NCBI RefSeq assembly: GCF_007004725.1
Contig: NZ_ML660166.1
Coordinates: forward strand, 62,001 to 126,000
Length of the DNA stretch: 64,000 bases
Reading direction: 5' to 3'
DNA from: Aliikangiella coralliicola
GTDB lineage: Bacteria > Pseudomonadota > Gammaproteobacteria > Enterobacterales > Kangiellaceae
In this document: positions 39,886 to 49,558 of the stretch, piece after piece
Position numbering within the stretch: the first letter of the stretch is position 1
How the letters are laid out: each line of letters starts with the position of its first letter
The notes under the pieces: model-generated
Database searches by the model: none
What the model saw: the letters and a program-made list of their open reading frames with translations, nothing else
What the model was told of the DNA's origin: nothing
Position numbers and translations under genes: made by a program

Positions 39886-42748
39886 AAAATCTCTGCTCTC
39901 CTTCACCATCAACATTGACTACGCAACGACCGCAAAGCTCAGGGTGCTCTTCATTCTGCCCGACATCTTCTCTGCGGTGCCAACAACGGACACATTTGGT
40001 GTGTTCAGAAGCAATAATCTCTAGCCTCAAACCAGCCATTTCTGTTTCGATACCTTGACTTTGAAATTCATTTTTAGCAGAACTATCTTTCTCACTGACA
40101 ACCTTGGCCTGAGAAGTAATTAATACAAAACGTAATTCATCCTCAAGTTTTTTCAAGACAGCGCCAATTTCATCTGAAACGTAAAGCGTTACTTCAGCTT
40201 CTAGCGAAGAACCAATATCGTTAGTTTTACGCATACTCTCAATAGCTTTATTACATTCTGTTTTTACCTGGTCAATTAACTTCCAGTCGTCTTCTGTTAT
40301 CGCTGCATCCTCTGCGTTTTCGAACAAACCTTCGTACCAGGTTTCCCAGAAAATAGAATCTTCTTTAACTCCTGGGATTTGTTGCCAGATTTCGTGTGCG
40401 GTAAATGAAAGCACCGGCATAAACCATCGGCAAACAGCTTGCACGATATGATAAAGCGCCGTTTGACAAGATTTATGTGCCAGGGAACCACTCTTAGCGG
40501 TGTATTGGCGATCTTTAATGATATCGAGGTAAAAACTTCCCATGTCGAACGAGCAGAAATGATGCATCGCATTTGTTGCCATCAGAAAATTATAATCATC
40601 AAATGCATCTTTGATTTCATTTTGAACCTGCAATGCTCGTGCAACCGCCCAACGATCAAGCGGCAACATTTCTTCCGCTTCAACCATATCAGTTTCAGGG
40701 TTAAATCCTTTCAAATTAGCCAGGAAAAAACGCGCTGTGTTACGCATTCTACGGTATTTATCAGCCGTTCGTTTCAGGATCTCATCTGACACCGTAATTT
40801 CAGAGCGATAATCAGTTGACGAAACCCACAACCTCAATATATCGGCTCCCAATTTATTGATGACGTCCATTGGTGCAACTACGTTACCCAAAGACTTGGA
40901 CATTTTCACGCCTTTCGCATCCACGGTAAAACCATGAGTTAGTACAGTTTTGTAGGGCGCATGACCATTCATCGCTAAGCCTGTCAGCAACGAAGACTGA
41001 AACCAGCCTCGATGTTGATCTGACCCTTCAAGATAAAGATCCGCGGGCTCTTCTAGCTCATCGCGTCTTCCCATAACGCAAGCATGAGTCACGCCAGAAT
41101 CAAACCACACATCGAGTGTGTCCTCTATTTTGTGGTATTGAGATGCTTCGTCACCGATCAGTTCCTCAAGCGGCAAGTCAAACCAGGCTTGCATGCCTTC
41201 TTTCTCAACGCGTTTAGCGACATCTTCCATCAGTTCTGTTGCTCTTGGGTGCAATTCTTCTGTTTCTTTGTGAACAACCAAACACAAAGGAACACCCCAG
41301 GTTCTTTGGCGCGAGATACACCAGTCAGGTCTACCATCAACCATTCCTTCGATTCGCGCCTGTCCCCAATCCGGCACCCAATTGACCTCATTAATCGCAT
41401 TCATTGCCAAACCACGCAGACCATTTTTCTCCATAGAGATAAACCATTGCGGCGTCGCTCGAAAGATAAGTGGAGTTTTAGTTCGCCAGCAATGGGGATA
41501 GCTGTGCTTGAGTTTGTCTTTTCGAATTAAACGCCCTTTATCTGCGAGTAACTCACAAACAGGCTCATCAACCTTATAGACATGCTCGCCAGCGAAACTT
41601 GGTGTTTGTTCTGAATAAACACCATTTGGACCAACCAGATTTAAAGTACCGATGCCATATTCTTTTCCTACCACAAAATCTTCAACACCGTGATCAGGGG
41701 CAGTGTGAACCAAACCGGTACCCGCTTCGGTAGTCACATGTTCACCTAAAATTAATGGTACTTCTCGATCTGCAAATGGGTGACGCAGCTTCTGGTTTTC
41801 CAGCTGCTTGCCAGTGGCAGTGGCCACAATTCGAAAATCTTCAATTCCCCAGCGTTGCATAATATCGTCAACCATTGTAGCCGCCAGCACAACGCGCTCT
41901 TTACCGACTCCCAGACGAGGATCAGTTTCACTGGTAGCATCGAATTCAACTAAAGCATACTCAAGCTCAGCATGTGCGGAAACTGCCTGACTGGCCGGTA
42001 AGGTCCATGGGGTTGTTGTCCAGATAACAGCTGAAACAGGTCCTTCGCCTTTATCCGACTCGACCGCTGTGAACTGATTTAAAAATTCGGCTTCATCGAT
42101 TGGCGAATAGCGCACATCAATGGAAAATGATACTTTGTCCTGATATTCAACTTCAGCTTCCGCTAATGCAGAACCACCAACCACACTCCAGTAAACCGGT
42201 TTGAAGCCTTTATGCAAATGGCCATTATTAACAATTTTTGCTAACGAGCGGATAATATCGGCTTCAAAGTCAAAATTCATGGTGCGATAAGGATTATCCC
42301 AATCGCCCAGAACACCTAATCGAATAAAGTCTTTTTTCTGACCTTCGACTTGTTTCGCGGCATAATCGCGGCATTTTTGGCGAAATTCAGCGAAAGGCAC
42401 TTTAACACCGGCCTTGCCTATTTTTTTCTCTACTCGATGTTCAATGGGTAACCCATGGCAATCCCAACCGGGGATATAAGGCGCATCAAATCCACTCAGC
42501 GTCTTACTTTTGATAACAAAGTCTTTGAGTATTTTGTTAACCGCGTGGCCAATGTGGATGTCACCGTTGGCGTATGGAGGGCCATCATGTAGTGTGAATT
42601 TCGGACGGCCATCACAGGCCTTTCTAATCGCTTGATACAAACCATCTTTAGTCCACTTGGCTAATAACTTTGGCTCCTTTTGAGCCAGGTTGCCGCGCAT
42701 CGGAAAATCGGTATCCGGCAAATTTAAAGTTGGTTTGTAGTCTGTCAT
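39878..42748 (-). CDS. ileS: Isoleucyl-tRNA synthetase
   Basis: A 956-residue class I synthetase. The HIGH motif is [17 protein letters not shown] and the KMSKS motif is [10 protein letters not shown]. An editing domain lies between them ([23 protein letters not shown]), and a C-terminal zinc finger uses [12 protein letters not shown] and CGRC. It charges tRNA-Ile. No T-box leader is visible. It follows ribF by 37 bases and overlaps lspA by 8, as in other gammaproteobacteria. Confidence 0.98.
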   Translation of the reverse strand: MTDYKPTLNLPDTDFPMRGNLAQKEPKLLAKWTKDGLYQAIRKACDGRPKFTLHDGPPYANGDIHIGHAVNKILKDFVIKSKTLSGFDAPYIPGWDCHGLPIEHRVEKKIGKAGVKVPFAEFRQKCRDYAAKQVEGQKKDFIRLGVLGDWDNPYRTMNFDFEADIIRSLAKIVNNGHLHKGFKPVYWSVVGGSALAEAEVEYQDKVSFSIDVRYSPIDEAEFLNQFTAVESDKGEGPVSAVIWTTTPWTLPASQAVSAHAELEYALVEFDATSETDPRLGVGKERVVLAATMVDDIMQRWGIEDFRIVATATGKQLENQKLRHPFADREVPLILGEHVTTEAGTGLVHTAPDHGVEDFVVGKEYGIGTLNLVGPNGVYSEQTPSFAGEHVYKVDEPVCELLADKGRLIRKDKLKHSYPHCWRTKTPLIFRATPQWFISMEKNGLRGLAMNAINEVNWVPDWGQARIEGMVDGRPDWCISRQRTWGVPLCLVVHKETEELHPRATELMEDVAKRVEKEGMQAWFDLPLEELIGDEASQYHKIEDTLDVWFDSGVTHACVMGRRDELEEPADLYLEGSDQHRGWFQSSLLTGLAMNGHAPYKTVLTHGFTVDAKGVKMSKSLGNVVAPMDVINKLGADILRLWVSSTDYRSEITVSDEILKRTADKYRRMRNTARFFLANLKGFNPETDMVEAEEMLPLDRWAVARALQVQNEIKDAFDDYNFLMATNAMHHFCSFDMGSFYLDIIKDRQYTAKSGSLAHKSCQTALYHIVQAVCRWFMPVLSFTAHEIWQQIPGVKEDSIFWETWYEGLFENAEDAAITEDDWKLIDQVKTECNKAIESMRKTNDIGSSLEAEVTLYVSDEIGAVLKKLEDELRFVLITSQAKVVSEKDSSAKNEFQSQGIETEMAGLRLEIIASEHTKCVRCWHRREDVGQNEEHPELCGRCVVNVDGEGEQRFYA

Positions 42749-42785
42749 ACTATTTTAATCCAATAAGTTAATTCTAATTACTAAT

Positions 42786-43733
42786 TTAGCGACTGATATC
42801 GACCTTCTGAATTAGCGCTTTTGCCTGACTAATATCCTTCGCTATCTGCGCTTTTAATTCATCAATGCCAGCAAATTTTTGTTCCGCTCGGATCGAAGCC
42901 AAAAAATCGACCGACAATTCTATCCCATAAAGCGTTGGGCTGACACCCAAAAGATGGACTTCCAAGCGGTAATTATTGCCATCAACTGTAGGTCTTGAAC
43001 CACAATTAGCAGCTCCCCAGGCTTGCTGTTCAACCCCCTCTTGCAGCCAACGGCACTTTACCAGAAACACCCCGCTTAATGGAATTCTACGGCGCTTAAT
43101 AGCGACATTGGCAGTCGGAAAATTAAGCGTGCGGCCTAATTGCTGGCCATAACCCACCTTCCCGCTCATCGAATAACGGCGACCAAGCATTTTTTCTGCA
43201 AATTCCAATTCACCGCTCGCGAGCTTTTGGCGGATTAACGTGCTGCTCACTCGCTCTCCATCAACCAGGATGCTGTGAGTTGGCTCAAGAGTATATTGAC
43301 CCGAAGCCATTCGCTCCAATAACTGAAAGTTACCTTGCCGCCGGTGTCCAAAGCGAAAGTCATCACCGACAACCAAATGTTTAATTTTTAACTTTTCGAT
43401 TAATATGTCGTTGACGAAATCTGCCGCATCCATTTCTCGTAACGCCTGGTTAAACTGTAGAACCACCAGCTTATCTATCCCTAATTGACTCAGCTGCTGA
43501 TACTTTTCCCTGAAACAGGATAGCCTCGGCGGGCATTGATCGCCCATAAAAAACTCTTTGGGGTGAGGCTCAAACACTAAAACACATGACGGCAAGCCGA
43601 GTTGCTTCGCCTTTTTAATCAATCGTTCAACTATCGCCCGGTGTCCAAGGTGGACGCCATCGAAGTTACCAATGGTGGCAACGCAAGCAGAAGGTTGACT
43701 TTGAAGGTTAATTAACCCTCGGATTAATTTCAT
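42786..43733 (-). CDS. ribF: Bifunctional riboflavin kinase / FAD synthetase
   Basis: A 315-residue protein. The N-terminal FAD synthetase domain has TIGNFDGVHLGHRAIVERL and VVGDDFRFGHRRQGN. The C-terminal riboflavin kinase domain has GRTLNFPTANVAI, SGVFLVKC and GSRPTVDGNNYRLEVHLL. It makes FMN and FAD. It sits 133 bases after murJ and 37 before ileS in a conserved order. Confidence 0.97.
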   Translation of the reverse strand: MKLIRGLINLQSQPSACVATIGNFDGVHLGHRAIVERLIKKAKQLGLPSCVLVFEPHPKEFFMGDQCPPRLSCFREKYQQLSQLGIDKLVVLQFNQALREMDAADFVNDILIEKLKIKHLVVGDDFRFGHRRQGNFQLLERMASGQYTLEPTHSILVDGERVSSTLIRQKLASGELEFAEKMLGRRYSMSGKVGYGQQLGRTLNFPTANVAIKRRRIPLSGVFLVKCRWLQEGVEQQAWGAANCGSRPTVDGNNYRLEVHLLGVSPTLYGIELSVDFLASIRAEQKFAGIDELKAQIAKDISQAKALIQKVDISR

Positions 43734-43866
43734 GTGAGTGCTAAATATTGGTGCTGCAAAAGGGCTGGATTATATACCAGACAGTCCATGGCTGATAGAG
43801 GCTATTCGAGAATTAAAATACAGTTTATCAGAGCAGCCCGGACACCTGCCTGGTGCACCGGAAAAT

Positions 43867-45408
43867 TTATGCGTGACGAAGATCTTTCATTCTTACGCCA
43901 AAGATAATAAGTGACAACGCATAAACACCAACAGCGCCGATAACCAGCACCGCCATATGCCATCCTCGCTCAAACATCGTCCAGCCCTGCCACAATTCAA
44001 TATCCCCCATAAAAGCAGTAATAAAACCGATTAAAACCAGGTTAGCGCAAGCGAGTTTGATAAACCATACTTTCCAGCGGCCGTCAGATTTAAAAACTCC
44101 AGCACGTCTCAAATTAATAAATAGTAAAGATGAATTAACCAACCCGGAAATCGCCGTCGCTAGTGCTAACCCAACATGTTCTAACGGATAAAACAGGATC
44201 AAGTTAAATACCATGTTCGTCACCATGGCGATAATGCCGGTTTTCACCGGAGTCTTTGTATCCTGCCGCGAAAAAAAGCCGGTTGCTAAAACCTTGACCA
44301 ACATAAATCCAAGTAACCCGATAATATATGCTTTCAAGCTTAATGAAGTGCTATGAGCCGACTGCAGCGAAAATTCACCGTGTTGAAACACCGACAAAAT
44401 AATGGGTTCAGACATCATAAATAAGCCGATTGTCGCCGGAATACCAATCAGGAAAACCAGTCTTAGTCCCCAGTTCATGGTTTGATTAAAATCTTCGGCG
44501 TTATTGCTAACGTGTTGTCGAGATAGCGACGGCAAAATCACCGTTGAAATGGCTATAGCAAAAATACCGAGCGGAAATTCCAGCATTCGATCAGAATAAT
44601 AAAGCCAGGTAATACTCCCCTCCTTTTCAAGGAACGAAGCGATAACGGTATCTAACAATAGATTAATTTGAGCGACGGAAACGCCAAAAAGCGCAGGTCC
44701 CATCAATGTCAGAATCTTTTGAACGCCATCCGATCGCCAGCCCCATTTAGGTTTGACCAACAATCCTTCGCGCCACAAAAACGGCAATTGAAACAAAAGC
44801 TGGGCAACACCTGCAGCGAAAATTCCCCAGGCCAAAGCCATGGCAGTGGCATCGGGTAACGCAGGAGAAACAATAATAGCCGCAGAAATCATCGAAATAT
44901 TTAACAGCACCGGAGTGAAGGCGGGAATCGCGAATCGGCCGACACTATTTAAAATTGACCCGCAAAACGCCGTCAACGAAATAAACAAAATATAGGGAAA
45001 AGTAATTTTTAATAACAGTGATGCCAAGGCAAATTCGTCTGGCTTGCCAACAAACCCAGGCCCAAACAACGACACTAATAACGGCGAACCAATCACGCCG
45101 ATAAACGCAACGGCCGACAATACCAAACCGAGTGTGCCAGCAGTTTCCGCAATGAGTTTTTTGACTTCCTGAAGTTCTCGATTCGTTTGATATTCTGATA
45201 AAACAGGAACAAATGCTTGTGAGAAAGCGCCTTCCGCAAACAATCGACGTAAAAAATTAGGGATTTTCTGTGCAACCAGAAAAACATCAGTGACCCAGGT
45301 AGCCCCCAAAAGATTAGCCATGACAATATCTCTCACTAATCCCAAAATTCGAGATAAGAAAGTCATAGAACTGACAATAATGCCTGATTTTAATAGTTGC
45401 TTTGTCAT
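43867..45408 (-). CDS. murJ: Lipid II flippase MurJ (MviN)
   Basis: A 513-residue polytopic membrane protein of the MOP superfamily, about 14 helices. The opening SGIIVSSMTFLSRILGLVRDIVMANLLG and FAEGAFSQAFVPVLSEY are MurJ signatures. It flips lipid II across the inner membrane for peptidoglycan synthesis. I chose the ATG at 45408, with TGAGGA upstream, over a frame extension to 45435. The rpsT gene often found beside murJ is absent here. Confidence 0.96.
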   Translation of the reverse strand: MTKQLLKSGIIVSSMTFLSRILGLVRDIVMANLLGATWVTDVFLVAQKIPNFLRRLFAEGAFSQAFVPVLSEYQTNRELQEVKKLIAETAGTLGLVLSAVAFIGVIGSPLLVSLFGPGFVGKPDEFALASLLLKITFPYILFISLTAFCGSILNSVGRFAIPAFTPVLLNISMISAAIIVSPALPDATAMALAWGIFAAGVAQLLFQLPFLWREGLLVKPKWGWRSDGVQKILTLMGPALFGVSVAQINLLLDTVIASFLEKEGSITWLYYSDRMLEFPLGIFAIAISTVILPSLSRQHVSNNAEDFNQTMNWGLRLVFLIGIPATIGLFMMSEPIILSVFQHGEFSLQSAHSTSLSLKAYIIGLLGFMLVKVLATGFFSRQDTKTPVKTGIIAMVTNMVFNLILFYPLEHVGLALATAISGLVNSSLLFINLRRAGVFKSDGRWKVWFIKLACANLVLIGFITAFMGDIELWQGWTMFERGWHMAVLVIGAVGVYALSLIIFGVRMKDLRHA

Positions 45409-45735
45409 TGAATCCTCATTTTTATTGATAAGCAACCGAACTCAGAAAGTCCCGAAGAAAAAACTCATTTGAAACACTAGAACTGAAGCGCGCATAGGTT
45501 AACGAGATGCATTAGTCCAGTCAAATGATAGTTCAGTTCTTTTGGTTAGTTTAAATTCTTTACGTCGGTATTCTGTGCTACTCATATCAACAATGTGAAG
45601 ATATCTAGTAACACTCTTGTTCTATGTGACTCTATAGGACAAAATGAACAACCACAAAGTTCGGCAAGCAGAAATAAAACCTGGCCCGGAATGTGGTAGC
45701 CATATGACAACTCGGCAACTAGAGAGGAATTAGTG
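45409..45735. promoter_or_regulatory. Divergent region murJ / msr fusion
   Basis: 327 bases between divergent starts. I see the ribosome-binding sites of both genes at its edges but no clear promoter hexamers, hairpin or small gene. Confidence 0.4.
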
Positions 45736-46623
45736 ATGACCCAAAAACTCAACCCACTATCGCCAGAAGAAAAACGCGTTATCATTGATAAAGGTACAGA
45801 ACGCCCATTTACCGGGAAATATAACGAGTTTTCCGAAGGTGGCATATACACCTGTAAACAGTGCGATGCACCACTCTATCGGTCTGAGGATAAATTTATT
45901 TCCCATTGTGGCTGGCCAAGCTTCGACGATGAAATCAGCGGCGCAATCAGGCGAGAAGTTGACGCAGATGGCCGCCGTACCGAAATTCTTTGTGCCAATT
46001 GCGGCGGACACCTCGGGCATGTGTTTAGTGGTGAAGGTTTAACCGAGAAAAATATCAGGCATTGCGTTAATTCAATTTCGATGAACTTTGTCAGCTCTGA
46101 TGAAATAGACGCCAACAATAAAAATTCCAATAATGATAAACCAACGAACTCTGCATATTTTGCCGGCGGCTGCTTTTGGGGAGTCGAGCATTTAATGCAG
46201 CAACAAGCAGGCGTTGTAAGCGCAGTATCTGGATATATGGGAGGGCAAACGGACAACCCAACATACGAACAGGTTTGCAGTAAAACTACCGGTCACCTCG
46301 AAGTTGTTGAAATCAACTATCACTCGGATGAAGTCGATTTTGAAACCTTAGCCAAGTTATTTTTCGAAATTCATGATCCAACCCAAACAGACGGCCAGGG
46401 ACCTGATAAAGGTTCACAATACCTGTCCGCAATTTTTTACAACAATAATGATGAAAAACAAATTTCCGAAAAATTAATCGATATTCTTCGTACAAAAGGT
46501 TACGACGTCGCCACTCAATTGCTACCCGTCGATACCTTCTGGAAAGCTGAAGATTATCATCAGGACTATTATCAAAAAAATGGGCACTCCCCTTATTGCC
46601 ATCGCTACGAAGCGAAATTTTAA
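45736..46623 (+). CDS. Methionine sulfoxide reductase B-A fusion
   Basis: A 295-residue two-domain repair enzyme. The N-terminal MsrB domain (about 1-125) has zinc-binding Cys pairs (CKQC, CANCGGHLGHVF), HCGWPSFDDEI and the catalytic RHCVNSISMNF. After an Asn-rich linker, the MsrA domain (about 138-295) has the catalytic AYFAGGCFWGVEH and ends GHSPYCHRYEAKF. Together they reduce both diastereomers of methionine sulfoxide with thioredoxin. There is no signal peptide, so it is cytosolic. I chose ATG 45736 over GTG 45733; AGAGAGG lies upstream. The order B-A is less usual than A-B fusions. Confidence 0.95.
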   Translation: MTQKLNPLSPEEKRVIIDKGTERPFTGKYNEFSEGGIYTCKQCDAPLYRSEDKFISHCGWPSFDDEISGAIRREVDADGRRTEILCANCGGHLGHVFSGEGLTEKNIRHCVNSISMNFVSSDEIDANNKNSNNDKPTNSAYFAGGCFWGVEHLMQQQAGVVSAVSGYMGGQTDNPTYEQVCSKTTGHLEVVEINYHSDEVDFETLAKLFFEIHDPTQTDGQGPDKGSQYLSAIFYNNNDEKQISEKLIDILRTKGYDVATQLLPVDTFWKAEDYHQDYYQKNGHSPYCHRYEAKF

Positions 46624-46710
46624 TCCTTAATGAGCAGTTAAAATCAAGGGTAGTTTTTATCTGCTCAGCAATAATCTAGCAATTCGGTGAATTAACAATC
46701 GATAAAATGT

Positions 46711-46745
46711 AACCCGTGGCTGAGAATGCTTTTACGGGTTCATTT
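46711..46745 (+). terminator. Possible terminator after the msr fusion
   Basis: AACCCGT and ACGGGTT pair over 7 bp with a 16-base loop, followed by CATTTTT. The long loop and broken T-run make it weak. Confidence 0.45.
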
Positions 46746-47126
46746 TTACTTAATCAAACACTATTTAACGATGAAATAGCCTCCGCAAAAATTGAAAATA
46801 CGTCCATATAATCGTCTAATTGTCGTTAATTGACACAAAAATCAGATAAAAAGAGAAAAACAAAAGGTGTGCCACCAGTTGACTTTGTCGTTGTCAACAT
46901 GCCCTCTGCTCGCAAAGCCCCATAAAACAAACACGTTAAACAAATCAACCGACTCATAATGGTGAATTTTATATATTGCACAATGATGATTATTTATTGA
47001 ATACTTGCTGATTAATTATTGATTTATTGTTGATATTGACTTGCTCAACAAATGGCTAAACCTGAGTTATTAGGCTATTTTAAGACTATGGCCGAGTAAT
47101 TTTTTACAGCGACTTAAATATTTATT

Positions 47127-47153
47127 TGTAACAAACAAAACTGCAAACGTGTC
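47127..47153 (+). promoter_or_regulatory. Candidate ECF-type promoter for bufA
   Basis: TGTAAC and CGTGTC separated by 15 bases, loosely like extracytoplasmic-function sigma promoters (AAC-containing -35, CGT-containing -10). Pattern only; spacing is not decisive. Confidence 0.2.
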
Positions 47154-47227
47154 TTCAGAAGTGTAATAGAGCTGGGCAAATAAAATGATTGCCTGAATAT
47201 TGGAAAAAACTCTATCGGGAGATAGTT

Positions 47228-47695
47228 ATGAAAAAAGTAAGTCAAAAAATTACTGGAGCGGCCATTGCAGTTGCCGCAGCAACTTTAATGGGATGTACAA
47301 CAACTCATTCTGGCAACAGCGCTTCAACAGCCACAGCTCAGGGAGGTACAACCGACCTCGTACATTGTTATTCAGTTAACCAATGTAAGGGCCATAATGA
47401 TTGTAAGACAGCCGAAAACGCATGTGCCGGGCATGCCGAGTGTAAGGGCCACGGTTTTGTCGCTATGCCTAGTAAAGCCTGCGACGATATTGGCGGAAAA
47501 ATCAAAGATAGTTATCGCGGCACTATAGCTGAAAGCGAATTAGTACATTGCTACGGCGTTAATCAATGCAAAGGTCACAATGATTGTAAAACAGCTGAAA
47601 ATGCTTGTGCGGGACACGCAGAATGTAAAGGTCATGGATTCGTTGCAATGCCTGCAAAATCTTGTGGTGATGTTGGCGGAAAAGAAGGCGCATAG
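47228..47695 (+). CDS. bufA: Bufferin-type (BufA2-like) Cys-rich precursor with two tandem cores
   Basis: A 155-residue exported precursor. The N-terminus ([20 protein letters not shown]) leads to a lipobox-like MGC with C23, suggesting a lipoprotein. After a Ser/Thr-rich spacer come two copies of a 61-residue unit. Each has six Cys in the pattern C-x5-C-x5-C-x6-C-x5-C-x12-C (47, 53, 59, 66, 72, 85 and 108, 114, 120, 127, 133, 146) within [19 protein letters not shown]. This pattern fits Cys-rich precursors modified by DUF692 enzymes, the copper-binding bufferins; the name is from family knowledge, and copper binding is inferred. The two copies differ at many silent sites but few residues. 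GGGAGA precedes the chosen ATG. A terminator hairpin and then bufB and bufC follow. Confidence 0.85.
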   Translation: MKKVSQKITGAAIAVAAATLMGCTTTHSGNSASTATAQGGTTDLVHCYSVNQCKGHNDCKTAENACAGHAECKGHGFVAMPSKACDDIGGKIKDSYRGTIAESELVHCYGVNQCKGHNDCKTAENACAGHAECKGHGFVAMPAKSCGDVGGKEGA

Positions 47696-47716
47696 TATCG
47701 AAAACGTTAAGATATG

Positions 47717-47744
47717 AAGGCGCAATCGCGCCTTTTGTTTTTAT
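47717..47744 (+). terminator. Terminator hairpin between bufA and bufB
   Basis: AAGGCGC and GCGCCTT pair over 7 bp with an AATC loop, followed by TTGTTTTT. It lies 22 bases after the precursor stop and 84 before the bufB start, so may lower enzyme expression relative to precursor. Confidence 0.85.
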
Positions 47745-47827
47745 CTTTTTAAATAATAAATTACGATTTCTTTAGTATTTTATTACTAGTAGTTTTATTA
47801 ATTTTCAGGCGACGTAAGTGTGATAGG

Positions 47828-48727
47828 ATGGATATAAATAACGGGAGACCCTATTTAGGATTTGGGCTAGGTTTACGCACCGAGCATTACCATCATGTAT
47901 TAGAACAAAAACCTGATATAGACTGGTTTGAAATCATCTCCGAAAATTATATGGTCGCAGGCGGTAAGCCTAAGTACTTTTTGCACGCGATTCGAGAACA
48001 TTACCCAATGGTAATGCACGGTGTTTCGTTATCCATCGGTAGTAGCGATCCACTCGATATCAACTATTTAAAATCTTTACGTAGCCTAATTGCGGAAGTA
48101 CAACCCGAATGGGTTTCAGATCATCTTTGCTGGACCTCTGCCCACGGAATTAACACTCACGATTTAATGCCCTTGCCTTATACCGAAGAAGCAATTAATC
48201 ATGTAGTTGAAAGAGTTCAGCAGGCACAAGAATTTTTAGGGAGGCCAATACTTCTTGAAAATGTTTCAAGTTACGTGACCTACAAACATTCTGTTATTTC
48301 TGAATGGGAATTTTTTAATGAAATAGTCGCTCGATCGGGCTGTTTGATGTTGCTCGACATTAACAATATTTATGTTAGTTCACGCAACCATAACTTTGAT
48401 CCTCTGCGCTATATTGATTCAGTCGATAAAGAAAAAGTTTTTCAATTTCATTTAGCGGGGCATAGTGATTATGGTGACTATGTCATCGACACTCACGATC
48501 ATCCCGTTGTTGAATCTGTATGGTCATTATATCGCTATGCAATCGAACATCTCGGCGCTGTTAGCACAATGATTGAAAGAGATGACCAAATCCCACCTTT
48601 TGAAGAGTTGGAAGCAGAATTAAATTATGCTCGCGGTATTGCTAGCGAGTTCTTACCTCAAACTAATGCGCAGTTCCAATCGAGTTGCTCTAACAAAGTT
48701 TCTAGAGCAAGTTCATGTCAGAGCTAA
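47828..48727 (+). CDS. bufB: DUF692 multinuclear iron oxidase (BufB)
   Basis: A 299-residue TIM-barrel enzyme of the DUF692/MNIO family. Metal-ligand segments are visible: MHGVSLSIGS, SDHLCW, ILLENVSSY, LLDINNIYVSSRNH, FHLAGHSDYG, DTHDHPV and MIERDDQIPPFEEL. The family uses a multi-iron centre and oxygen to change Cys residues of peptide precursors into heterocycles; the precursor here is presumably the adjacent Cys-rich lipoprotein. It has no signal peptide, so modification takes place in the cytoplasm before export. It overlaps bufC by 13 bases, indicating coupled translation. The start ATG lacks a clear ribosome-binding site. Confidence 0.95.
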   Translation: MDINNGRPYLGFGLGLRTEHYHHVLEQKPDIDWFEIISENYMVAGGKPKYFLHAIREHYPMVMHGVSLSIGSSDPLDINYLKSLRSLIAEVQPEWVSDHLCWTSAHGINTHDLMPLPYTEEAINHVVERVQQAQEFLGRPILLENVSSYVTYKHSVISEWEFFNEIVARSGCLMLLDINNIYVSSRNHNFDPLRYIDSVDKEKVFQFHLAGHSDYGDYVIDTHDHPVVESVWSLYRYAIEHLGAVSTMIERDDQIPPFEELEAELNYARGIASEFLPQTNAQFQSSCSNKVSRASSCQS

Positions 48728-49494
48728 AAAAACTTCACCATAGCTTTATTGATTATTTATTTGATAAAGAATCTGACATTAGCGATTTTATTTGCGATAA
48801 AAACGGCGCTAATAAAAATGATCGACTTAACATTTATCGCTTTGCATTTAAAAAACGGTTAAGAGATGTCATCGATAATGATCACCCAGTACTCGGTCAA
48901 TATCTCGGCGACGAACTTTTCGACCTGTTGGTAGAAAAGTATATTGTTCTACACCCATCCAGACATGTTTCACTAAGGCATTATTGTGACGACCTGCCGC
49001 AATTTTTATCAAAACAGGCACCATTTTCCGAACACCCTATTCTTGCAGAAATTGCCTTGTTTGAACGCCTGTTGATGTTTGCTTTTGATGCATCAAAAAG
49101 CGAGCGCTTGACCATTGAGAGTTTACAAATAATCACGCCCGAACATTGGCCCGCTATTAAACTTCGCTTTCATCCCAGTATGCAATTATTAAATGCAGAA
49201 TGGAACTCTGTTGAAAGTTGGCAGGCCATCAAGTCAGAGCGTTCTCCAGAACCTGCAACTCAGCAGGGAGAACGTTACTGGGTAATATGGCGAAACCAGG
49301 AAAACCTGACAGAGTATCGTTCGCTTTCATTTCCTGAATGGAGCACATTGCAAAACTTTTTACGTGGTAGCTGTTTTAGCGAGGTTTGTGAACCTTTGTT
49401 AGAGTGGTACAACGAACAGCGTGCCCCCTACCAGGTTGTTGACTACTTAAGGCAGTGGTTTAACGATAAATTAATCACCAAAATAGAAGCTTAA
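48715..49494 (+). CDS. bufC: DUF2063 partner protein (BufC/HvfC-like)
   Basis: A 259-residue protein whose N-terminal part (LHHSFIDYLFDKES, then NIYRFAFKKRLRDVIDNDHPVLGQYLGDELFDLLVEKYI and HPSRHVSLRHYCDDLPQFL) matches the DUF2063 domain. In DUF692 systems this partner recruits the precursor to the enzyme. The C-terminal part is less conserved. It overlaps bufB by 13 bases and completes the three-gene operon. It converges with an SDR epimerase gene 64 bases later. Confidence 0.93.
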   Translation: MSELKKLHHSFIDYLFDKESDISDFICDKNGANKNDRLNIYRFAFKKRLRDVIDNDHPVLGQYLGDELFDLLVEKYIVLHPSRHVSLRHYCDDLPQFLSKQAPFSEHPILAEIALFERLLMFAFDASKSERLTIESLQIITPEHWPAIKLRFHPSMQLLNAEWNSVESWQAIKSERSPEPATQQGERYWVIWRNQENLTEYRSLSFPEWSTLQNFLRGSCFSEVCEPLLEWYNEQRAPYQVVDYLRQWFNDKLITKIEA

Positions 49495-49558
49495 GTGCCA
49501 CAAAATTGCGGTTGAATATAGTTGCGCCAAGCTACCGATTAAATTTCACAAAGCTAAG

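Larger units (their letters stand above)
46624..47227. promoter_or_regulatory. 604-base region upstream of the bufferin operon
   Basis: AT-rich, with no supported ORF or RNA gene. It contains a hairpin terminator candidate after the msr fusion (46711-46745), an inverted repeat GTTGAC/GTCAAC with a 9-base loop (46878-46898) and a possible ECF-type promoter 75 bases before the bufA start (TGTAAC at 47127-47132, CGTGTC at 47148-47153). Confidence 0.45.

Noticed and set aside
45409-45735. rpsT beside murJ
   Set aside because: This neighbour is common in relatives, but no S20-like frame is present in the gap.
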